Origin: Betaproteobacteria bacterium UBA6904
GTDB lineage: Bacteria > Pseudomonadota > Gammaproteobacteria > Burkholderiales > SG8-39
NCBI GenBank assembly: GCA_002451175.1
Contig: DKBI01000040.1
Coordinates: 1,228-8,711, forward strand
DNA: 7,484 nt
Reading direction: 5' to 3'
Each line of letters opens with the position of its first letter. The stretch's first letter is position 1. The position numbers and the translations under genes are program-made. Of the stretch, positions 1-5,584 are shown piece after piece. The notes below the pieces were generated by a model. It did no database searches, had not been told where the DNA came from, and saw nothing but the letters and a program-made list of their open reading frames with translations.

Positions 1-174
1 ACCCCGATCTTCGGCAATCCCGAGGTTCTCAAGGCGGTGATGCGGCACACGCCGCTCGAGATGCTGCCGGACGTGGACGACGTGGCGGCGGCGATCCTGT
101 TTCTCGCTTCGCCCGCCGCGCGCTGCATCACCGGCGTGACGCTGCCGGTGGATTCGGGCTATCTTGCGCGGTGA
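1..174 (+). CDS. Short-chain dehydrogenase/reductase (SDR), C-terminal fragment
   Basis: The open frame is already running at base 1 and ends in TGA, giving the last 57 residues. The segment reads LFLASPAARCITGVTLPVDS followed by GYLAR. This is the usual end of classical FabG-like SDRs, where 'FLaSd.a.yitG..l.vDGG' closes the Rossmann fold and builds part of the substrate pocket. The common final Gly-Gly is Asp-Ser-Gly here. The catalytic Ser-Tyr-Lys and the nucleotide-binding glycines lie upstream of the window, so substrate and cofactor cannot be read. Members of this family oxidise or reduce alcohols and ketones with NAD(P)H in the cytoplasm. The next gene begins 13 bp downstream behind its own strong ribosome binding site, so the SDR is probably the preceding cistron of the same operon. 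SDR membership is fairly certain; the exact reaction is unknown. Confidence 0.85.
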   Translation, partial: TPIFGNPEVLKAVMRHTPLEMLPDVDDVAAAILFLASPAARCITGVTLPVDSGYLAR

Positions 175-180
175 GGAGGA
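173..180 (+). promoter_or_regulatory. Strong ribosome binding site that fixes a TTG start
   Basis: GAGGAGGA overlaps the SDR stop codon and sits 7 bp before TTG at 188. A further TTG in the same frame at 164 lies upstream of this Shine-Dalgarno sequence, so 188 is the better start. The overlap of the site with the SDR stop suggests coupled translation. Confidence 0.75.
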
Positions 181-187
181 GACACGC

Positions 188-1261
188 TTGGCCGATCCGA
201 CCGGTTTCGACGTCACGCTGATCCGCTTCGTCCGCGCGCCGCGCGAGCGCGTATTCGATGCGTTCGTGCAGTCCGCGATCGCCCGCCGCTGGATGTGCCC
301 GCGGGGCATGAGCATTCCGGAGGCGCAGTTCGACGCGCGGGCCGGAGGCCGGTTCCGCGTCGCGATGCGCGCGCGAGACGGCACGCGGTTCGTGGCGGGC
401 GGCGCCTACCGCGAGATCACGCGTCCCGAGAAACTGGTTTACACCTGGCGCTGGGAGAACGCGCTCCCGGCGGGGGTCGACACCCTGGTGAGCGTGGTGT
501 TCGTCGAGCGCGCGTCCGGCACGGAGCTGCGCATGACGCATGGCGGCTTTCCCGACGCCGCGACGCGCGACGCGCACGAAGAGGGCTGGGGATCGAGCCT
601 CAACCAGCTCACCGACCTGCTCGACGAGCGCGGGCAGGCCGCCACCGTCGTGCTCTATGGCGACCCGCGCAGCAGCTACGTGCGCACAGCGCGCATGGGC
701 CTCGCCGAGAAGGGCGTGCGCTACACGCTGCAGCCGGTTGCGCCGCATTCGCCGGATATTGCCGCGCTGAGCCCGTTCGGGCGCATTCCGGCGTTTCGCG
801 ACGGCCGCGTCGCGCTCTTCGAGACCAGCGCCATCCTGCGCTACGTCGATGAGGCGTTTGCGGGGCCGAGCCTGGTGCCGGGAACGGTCCGCGACCGCGC
901 GCAGTGCGAGCAGTGGGTGAGCGCCATCAACGCGTACCTCGATGGTGCGATGATCCGTCGCTACGTGCTGCAGTACCTCTTCCCCAAGGGGCCTGGCGGC
1001 CAGCCGGACCGCACCGTGATCGACGCCGCCGTGCACGACATGACGGCGCAGATGGCGCTGCTCGAGAGGGCGTATGCGGGGCGCGACTTCCTGGCGGGCA
1101 AGGCGCTCTCGATGGCCGACCTGTTCCTCGCGCCGATCCTGTTCTACGTCGAGCAGTTCCCCGAGGGCAAGGCGCTCCTGGGCCGGCATCCCAACGTGAT
1201 GCGCGGCCAGTCCATCCTGCGGGCACGAGCGAGCTTCCGCGACACGGCGCCTGGGGTCTGA
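188..1261 (+). CDS. AHSA1/SRPBCC domain fused to glutathione S-transferase
   Basis: A 357-aa cytoplasmic protein with two domains. Residues ~8-146 match an AHSA1-like START/SRPBCC domain: an opening 'VTLIRFVRAPRERVFDAF', then a Trp-containing segment, the 'GGRFRVAMRARDGT' strand pair, 'YREITRPEKLVYTWRWE', and a C-terminal helix from GW to LL near 133-145. Residues ~153-350 are a GST. The thioredoxin-like half starts LYGDPRSSYVRTAR, with Ser162 or Ser163 the likely glutathione-activating residue. It continues through PFGRIPAF with the cis-Pro at 201 and ETSAILRYV, the glutathione gamma-glutamyl contact. The all-alpha half carries DFLAGKALSMADLFLAPIL with the N-capping Ser308/Asp311. SRPBCC domains bind hydrophobic ligands and GSTs conjugate, isomerise or dehalogenate them, so a shared substrate is plausible but inferred. 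The TTG start at 188 is chosen from the ribosome binding site. The stop codon lies inside a palindrome, so the last few residues may have been altered by insertion of that element. Confidence 0.85.
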   Translation: MADPTGFDVTLIRFVRAPRERVFDAFVQSAIARRWMCPRGMSIPEAQFDARAGGRFRVAMRARDGTRFVAGGAYREITRPEKLVYTWRWENALPAGVDTLVSVVFVERASGTELRMTHGGFPDAATRDAHEEGWGSSLNQLTDLLDERGQAATVVLYGDPRSSYVRTARMGLAEKGVRYTLQPVAPHSPDIAALSPFGRIPAFRDGRVALFETSAILRYVDEAFAGPSLVPGTVRDRAQCEQWVSAINAYLDGAMIRRYVLQYLFPKGPGGQPDRTVIDAAVHDMTAQMALLERAYAGRDFLAGKALSMADLFLAPILFYVEQFPEGKALLGRHPNVMRGQSILRARASFRDTAPGV

Positions 1262-1267
1262 CCCCAG
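1251..1267. repeat. Palindrome CTGGGGTCTGACCCCAG (REP-like) over a stop codon
   Basis: The 17-bp sequence is a perfect inverted repeat of 8-bp arms around one central base. As RNA it would fold into a 7-bp stem with a 3-nt loop. The TGA of the GST fusion (1259-1261) is at its centre. No T-run follows, so it is not a standard rho-independent terminator. From memory, GGGGTC-T/A-GACCCC palindromes recur as dispersed repeats in proteobacterial genomes, some linked to REP-associated tyrosine transposases. Only one copy is visible here, so the assignment as a mobile repeat is an inference. Confidence 0.5.
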
Positions 1268-1340
1268 CGGGAAGCGCGAATTCTCTTGATGTAGCACAAC
1301 CCGAAGCGAGGTCCCGTCTGGCAGCGTAAGGCTTCCACGT

Positions 1341-1348
1341 GGAGGAGG
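1341..1348 (+). promoter_or_regulatory. Ribosome binding site of the aryl-acid ligase
   Basis: GGAGGAGG lies 4 bp before the ATG at 1353, a strong Shine-Dalgarno with slightly short spacing. Its first bases overlap the 10-bp palindrome TCCACGTGGA (1334-1343), which could be an operator or chance. In the 91-bp gap (1262-1352) I found no convincing -35/-10 pair; TTGATG at 1286 has no matching -10 box. Confidence 0.65.
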
Positions 1349-1352
1349 TCGC

Positions 1353-2984
1353 ATGCTGAAGGGCTGTGTGCCCTGGCCTGACGAGTACGCCAGCCGCTAT
1401 CGGCAGCGCGGCTACTGGGAGGGGCTGTCCATCGGCGAGGCGCTCGCGCAATCGATCGCGAAGCGGCCCGACCGGGTCGCGCTCGTGCAGGGCAAGCAGC
1501 GCATCCGCTACGCGGAGCTGGGCGAGCGCGTGGATCATCTCGCGGGGCATTTCGTGCGCTGCGGCCTGCGGCCGCTCGATCGGGTGGTGCTGCAGCTCCA
1601 CAACGTGCCGGAGTTCCTGTACGCGTTCTTCGGCCTGATCCGCGCCGGCTGCATCCCGGTGATGGCGCTGCGCGCGCACCGGCACACGGAGGTGAAGCAC
1701 TTCCTGACCGCCTCCGGCGCCGTGGCCTACGTGATTCCCGACGTCCTGCGCGATTTCGACTACCGCGCGATGGCCGAGGAGATGCGCGCGGCGTGCCCGA
1801 CGCTGAAGCAGGTCTTCGTTGCGGGCGAGCCCCTTGCCGGGCAGCATTCGCTGCATCGGCTGATGGACGCCGCGCCCGCGCAGACGGCGCTCCCCGCGCT
1901 GGATCCGTCGGAGGTCGCCCTGATGCTGCTCTCGGGCGGCACGACCTCGCTCTCCAAGCTCATCCCCCGCACGCACGAGGATTACGTCTACAACGCGAGG
2001 CGCTGCGGCCTGCTGGCGGGTTTCGCCGAGCACACGGTGCTCATGCTGATCCTGCCGCTCGGCCACAACTACAACCTCGCGTCGCCAGGCCTGATGGGGG
2101 CGCTCTACCACGGCGGCACGGTCGTGCTGGCCCCCGCGGGCGACGCCGAGACCGTATTCCCGCTCGTCGAGCGCGAAGGCGTCACGGTCGTCCCGGCGGC
2201 GGTGCCGCTCATTTCGGGATGGCTCAACTCGCGCGTTCCCGAGCATCACGACCTGACGACGCTCAAGGTCGTGCAGAACGGTGGCGCGCGCCTCGCCCCG
2301 GAGCTGCGCGCGCGCCTGCGCGACCGGCTGGAGTGCACGCCGCAGGAGATCTACGGCACGGCCGAAGGCCTCATCAGCATGGTGCGGCTGTACGGCGACG
2401 ACGAGGCGGTGCTGGAGAGCTCCGGCGTGCCGATCTGCGACGACGACGAGATCCGCGTCGTGGACGACGCCGGCCGGGAGGTCGCGGATGGCGCGCCGGG
2501 GGAGCTGTGCGTGCGCGGCCCCTACACGATCCGCGGCTATTACAACGCGCCCGAGAAGAACCGCGAGGCCTTCACCGACGACGGCTTCTATCGCATGGGC
2601 GACATCGTGCGCAAGCGCGGCCGGCAGCTCTACACCGAGGGGCGGCGCAAGGACATCATCAACCGCGGCGGCGAGAAGATCAGCTGCGACGAGATCGAGA
2701 ATTACCTCTTCGCCCACCCCAAGGTGAAGGCCGTGACGCTGGTCGCGATGCCCGACGACGCGTTCGGCGAGAAGGCCTGCGCCTTCGTGATCCCGAAGCC
2801 GGGCGAGGCCCTCACGCTCGCGGAGGTCGTCGCGTTCCTCAAGGCACACCGCATCGCCAGCTTCAAGTTGCCGGAGCGGCTGGAGGTGGTGAGCGAGTTT
2901 CCGACCAGCCCCGTAGGCAAGATTCTCAAGCGCGAGCTGCGCGACCGCATCGCGGCGAAGCTCGCGCAGGAAAGGACGTCATGA
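1353..2984 (+). CDS. Aryl-acid adenylating ligase of the EntE/DhbE family
   Basis: A 543-aa member of the ANL superfamily, full length for the family (about 536-540 aa). It activates a carboxylate with ATP to an acyl-adenylate and passes it to a thiol, either CoA or a carrier-protein pantetheine. It resembles 2,3-dihydroxybenzoate-AMP ligases end to end: 'WPDEYASRYRQRGYW' near the start, the phosphate-binding loop SGGTTSLSK (194-202) followed by LIPRTH, the pocket motif HNY (238-240) with SPG (244-246), YGTAEG (334-339), GD at 416-417, the hinge region GRRKDIINRGGEKIS (430-444), and the C-terminal catalytic Lys523 in PVGKILK. With a +4 offset to DhbE numbering from memory, His234, Asn235, Tyr236, Ser240, Ala333 and Lys519 are kept and Val337 is Ile. 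This favours a hydroxylated or related aryl acid. The loop has Ser199 where Gly is usual. No carrier protein, isochorismatase or siderophore gene is visible, so CoA-ester formation for catabolism is as likely as siderophore synthesis. The family is certain; the substrate is not. Confidence 0.9.
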   Translation: MLKGCVPWPDEYASRYRQRGYWEGLSIGEALAQSIAKRPDRVALVQGKQRIRYAELGERVDHLAGHFVRCGLRPLDRVVLQLHNVPEFLYAFFGLIRAGCIPVMALRAHRHTEVKHFLTASGAVAYVIPDVLRDFDYRAMAEEMRAACPTLKQVFVAGEPLAGQHSLHRLMDAAPAQTALPALDPSEVALMLLSGGTTSLSKLIPRTHEDYVYNARRCGLLAGFAEHTVLMLILPLGHNYNLASPGLMGALYHGGTVVLAPAGDAETVFPLVEREGVTVVPAAVPLISGWLNSRVPEHHDLTTLKVVQNGGARLAPELRARLRDRLECTPQEIYGTAEGLISMVRLYGDDEAVLESSGVPICDDDEIRVVDDAGREVADGAPGELCVRGPYTIRGYYNAPEKNREAFTDDGFYRMGDIVRKRGRQLYTEGRRKDIINRGGEKISCDEIENYLFAHPKVKAVTLVAMPDDAFGEKACAFVIPKPGEALTLAEVVAFLKAHRIASFKLPERLEVVSEFPTSPVGKILKRELRDRIAAKLAQERTS

Positions 2985-4954
2985 GCGCCAGACCCGGAGA
3001 AGCGAAACTTCCCCATCTCTTCAAGCCCGGCCGCATCGGCCGCTATGCGGCGCCGAATCTGGTGAAATACGGCGCCTGCTGCGTCTCGAACTACAACACG
3101 CGCGACGGCTTCATCACGCCGCGCGAGCTTGCACGCACGCGGGTGATCGCCGGCACCGGCTGCGGCATCATCACCAATCAGGGCGCCTACCCGGATCCGA
3201 AGGGCGAGGGCAAGTCGTACTTCCGGCAGGTCGCGCTCTACGACGACAAGTTCCTGCCGCAGTTCGAGACCATCGCGCGCTACATCCACGATGCCGGCGC
3301 GGTCGCGATCCAGCAGATCCTGCACGCCGGGCGCTACGGCGGCATCGACCTCGGCTACTGCGTGCAGCCCTCGGTGGTGCCGCAGACGCTGCCGCACTTC
3401 CGGCCGCCCCGCGAGATGTCGAAGGACGACATCCGGCGCTGCATCGGCGAGCACGTGGACGCGGCCCGGCGCGCCATCAAGGCCGGGTTCGACGGCGTCG
3501 AGGTGACGAGCTTCATGGGGTACCTGCTCGCCTCCTTCAACTCCAAGTTCACCAATCAGCGCAGCGACGAGTACGGCGGCACGATCGAGAACCGCGGCCG
3601 CTTCATGCGCGAGCTGATCGACGCCATCAAGCAGGCGCTGCCGGAGCACCCGTTCATCGTGCGGCTGAACGGCGCGGAGCTGATGGACCAGTGGGGCGGC
3701 AATACCGAGGACGAGTGCTTCGAGCTGATGCGGCAGGCCGCGGGCTGCGGCGTGGACATGATCAGCGTGACGGTCGGCTGGCAGGAAGCGCCGGAATCCT
3801 CCATCGGCCGCGACGTGCCGCCGGGGTACTGGAACCGCCTGGCGATCCGCGCCAAGCAGGAATGCCCGAACACGCTGATCGCCTACGGCAACCGGCTGCC
3901 GGACCCGGTGATGGCCAACGACTGCCTGGGACGCGGCGAGTTCGACTACTGGGAGGTCTGCCGGCCGATGCTCGCCGACCCGGAGCTCGTGCACAAGGCG
4001 GCCGAAGACCGGCTCGACGAAGTGCGGCGCTGCATCGGCTCGCTGAATTGCCTCTCGCGCGTGTTCCGCGACCTGCCGTACTCGTGCACCATGAACCCGG
4101 CCCTCGGCCACGAGGTGGAGCCCGAATACGCGATCACGCCGGCCGCCGTGAAGAAGAAGGTCCTGGTGATCGGCGCGGGCCCCGCGGGCATGGAGTTCGC
4201 GACCACGGCGGCGAAACGCGGCCACGACGTCACCGTCATCGAGCGCGGCAGCCGCATCGGGGGCAATCTCCTCGGTTACGCGACGCACGATCTCGCGCGG
4301 CCGGATGACCTGCTGTCCGTGGTGCGCCACTACGAGGTCATGGCGAAGAAGCTGGGCGTGAAGCTGCAGTTCAACACCGAGGCCAACCCGAAGTTCATGC
4401 GCTCGGTGCTGCACCAGTACGACGTCTGCGTCGTTGCGGCCGGCGCGCGCGTGGACCTCGGCGCCTATGCGCACGTCGAGGGCCGCGAGCGCCTGGTGGA
4501 CGCGCTCGACGTCGCCTCCGGCAAGGCAAAGGCGGGCGCGCGCGTCGTCGTGCTCGGCGGCAACAAGGTCGGGCTGGTGATCGCCGAGTCGCTGCGCAAG
4601 GCGGGGGCGGAGGTGGCGCTCGTGGAGTCCGGCAAGCGCATTGCCGAGGACGTCATGCCGACGTTCAAGTGGCGCCATACGTCCTGGGTCGAGGAGCTCG
4701 GCATCCGGACGCTGACCCTCACGCGCCTGGTGCGCATCACGCCGGATGCGGTGGTGGTGGCCGACGCCAAGGGCGCCGAGACGACGATCCCGGCGGACAC
4801 CGTGATCGCGGCGGGGCCGCGCCGCTCGAATCAGGAGCTGTTCGCCGAGTTCGAGTGGATGGTGGACGAGCTGCACGGCTGCGGCGACGCGCTCATGCCG
4901 CGGGGCATGGACGCCGCGATTCACGAAGGCTACCGCCTGGGCGTTCGCATCTGA
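2981..4954 (+). CDS. FMN/FAD/Fe-S oxidoreductase, TMADH/2,4-dienoyl-CoA reductase type
   Basis: A 657-aa cytoplasmic flavoprotein built like FadH, trimethylamine dehydrogenase and BaiCD. Residues ~12-345 form an old-yellow-enzyme TIM barrel for FMN (LHAGRYG 114-120, GYLLASFNSKFTNQRSDEYG 180-199, ENRGRF, CRPMLADP 327-334). A cysteine cluster follows at 351-369. Next come a Rossmann fold with GAGPAG (398-403) and acidic Glu421 for FAD, and a second nucleotide site with GGNKVG (526-531). The family usually moves electrons from NAD(P)H through FAD and a 4Fe-4S cluster to FMN, reducing an enone or dienoyl thioester. Two oddities stand out. The cluster motif reads C-IG-S-LN-C with a last Cys at 369, so only three Cys remain. 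The FadH active-site His (GWHE) is Gln268, and the TMADH/OYE His region is TSFMGY (176-181), keeping only Tyr181. The ATG overlaps the ligase stop (ATGA), preceded by AGGAAAGGA at 2968-2976, so the two proteins are probably translationally coupled. Substrate and direction are unknown. Confidence 0.9.
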   Translation: MSARPGEAKLPHLFKPGRIGRYAAPNLVKYGACCVSNYNTRDGFITPRELARTRVIAGTGCGIITNQGAYPDPKGEGKSYFRQVALYDDKFLPQFETIARYIHDAGAVAIQQILHAGRYGGIDLGYCVQPSVVPQTLPHFRPPREMSKDDIRRCIGEHVDAARRAIKAGFDGVEVTSFMGYLLASFNSKFTNQRSDEYGGTIENRGRFMRELIDAIKQALPEHPFIVRLNGAELMDQWGGNTEDECFELMRQAAGCGVDMISVTVGWQEAPESSIGRDVPPGYWNRLAIRAKQECPNTLIAYGNRLPDPVMANDCLGRGEFDYWEVCRPMLADPELVHKAAEDRLDEVRRCIGSLNCLSRVFRDLPYSCTMNPALGHEVEPEYAITPAAVKKKVLVIGAGPAGMEFATTAAKRGHDVTVIERGSRIGGNLLGYATHDLARPDDLLSVVRHYEVMAKKLGVKLQFNTEANPKFMRSVLHQYDVCVVAAGARVDLGAYAHVEGRERLVDALDVASGKAKAGARVVVLGGNKVGLVIAESLRKAGAEVALVESGKRIAEDVMPTFKWRHTSWVEELGIRTLTLTRLVRITPDAVVVADAKGAETTIPADTVIAAGPRRSNQELFAEFEWMVDELHGCGDALMPRGMDAAIHEGYRLGVRI

Positions 4955-4967
4955 TGGCACGCGCCGC

Positions 4968-5375
4968 ATGACGACCTGGCAGGACGTGCTCGCGCAGCAC
5001 GCGCACCTGTTTGCCGAGGTGCAGCCCGGCGCCAGCATCGCGCTCGCGCCGGGCTCCCCGCCGCGCGCGCAGGTCAAGCAGGTTCGCGACCCGGTGCCGA
5101 TGCAGCTCTGGCTGAGGGGCCCGGATCGCATGGCCGTCGTGGACGGCGAGTATCGCGGCCTCAAGTCGCTGGTCTCGGACGTGCTGTTCCTGCCCGAAGC
5201 GGGCGCGCTGGAAACCGCGCTCGCGCACGAGGCGCCGCTCAGCGAACTGAAGCGCGAATTGCGCGACGGGCGTATGCTGGTCATGGTGATGCGCTCCCGG
5301 AGCGAGCTGCGCGAGCGCGGCTGGAGCGAGTTCTTCGAAGCGCTCGGCCTGCCGTTCCAGGGGACCTGCCGATGA
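4968..5375 (+). CDS. Uncharacterised 135-aa protein downstream of the flavoprotein
   Basis: I do not recognise this family. It begins at ATG 4968, 13 bp after the flavoprotein stop, with no clear Shine-Dalgarno, which suggests re-initiation or coupling. Third positions are strongly G/C and the composition is protein-like, so it appears to be a real gene. Visible features are an acidic/helical N-terminus, a central beta-rich stretch 'PVPMQLWLRGPDRMAVVDGEYRGL' at ~44-67, a helix, then a basic/acidic helix (~91-98), a hydrophobic LVMVM strand and a closing helical part 'GWSEFFEALGLPFQG'. There is no signal peptide, no transmembrane segment, and a single Cys at 134. Its position between the reductase and a zinc-ribbon ORF suggests a small accessory or partner subunit of the same pathway. 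That is inference from context only. Confidence 0.65.
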   Translation: MTTWQDVLAQHAHLFAEVQPGASIALAPGSPPRAQVKQVRDPVPMQLWLRGPDRMAVVDGEYRGLKSLVSDVLFLPEAGALETALAHEAPLSELKRELRDGRMLVMVMRSRSELRERGWSEFFEALGLPFQGTCR

Positions 5376-5385
5376 AGGGCTGCCG

Positions 5386-5580
5386 GTGATCTTCAACAAC
5401 CCCGCGGGGGCTCCCGAGCTCGCCTGCGACGAGTGCGGCTGCCGCTGGTTCGACCGCATGCACGACCGCTGCTACGAGTGCGGCGCGGAAGTTCCCGCCG
5501 AGGCGATGGAGGCGTTTCGCGCGGCGCTCGAGTCCTGGGGCCGGAGTGAGCCGCCAGGGACCGCGAAATCGTCCGAGTGA
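5386..5580 (+). CDS. Small zinc-ribbon protein (64 aa)
   Basis: It starts at GTG 5386 with AAGGG at 5375-5379, 6 bp upstream; the preceding gene ends at 5375, so translation is probably coupled. Residues 14-19 read CDECGC and 29-32 read CYEC. The C-x2-C-x-C and C-x2-C knuckles, 9 residues apart, fit a zinc ribbon. The rest is a short N-terminal arm and a C-terminal helix (EAMEAFRAALESWG). No DNA-binding helix is evident. Small zinc ribbons of this kind can be protein-protein adapters, rubredoxin-like metal sites or regulators, and the sequence does not decide which. The Cys spacing is not rubredoxin-like, because the first knuckle has three Cys and the second lacks the CPxCG signature. It ends 4 bp before the next gene. 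The ORF is probably real; the function is unknown. Confidence 0.6.
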   Translation: MIFNNPAGAPELACDECGCRWFDRMHDRCYECGAEVPAEAMEAFRAALESWGRSEPPGTAKSSE

Positions 5581-5584
5581 TCGC

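Noticed and set aside
164..187. Earlier TTG start for the GST fusion at 164
   Set aside because: It overlaps the SDR end and lies upstream of the GAGGAGGA site; TTG at 188 has ideal spacing.
1262..1352. Sigma-70 promoter in the gap before the ligase
   Set aside because: TTGATG at 1286 could be a -35 box, but no -10 box lies at proper spacing. A promoter here is possible but not supported.
927..2849. 640-residue open frame on the minus strand opposite the ligase
   Set aside because: Arg/His/Ala-rich low-complexity translation with no domain, lying opposite a clear ligase. This is a typical antisense shadow in GC-rich coding DNA.
1793..2980. In-frame upstream extension of the flavoprotein into the ligase gene
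   Set aside because: The extension is Arg/Ala/Gly-rich noise in the ligase's alternate frame. The ATG at 2981 has a Shine-Dalgarno and starts at the expected family N-terminus.
1353..4954. Siderophore biosynthesis locus suggested by the EntE-like ligase
   Set aside because: No isochorismatase/ArCP, isochorismate synthase, NRPS or iron-uptake gene, and no recognisable Fur box, is visible; the neighbours look catabolic.
2702..5284. 860-residue open frame on the minus strand opposite the flavoprotein
   Set aside because: Same shadow effect; the translation has no recognisable motifs while the plus strand carries a full flavoprotein with cofactor motifs.
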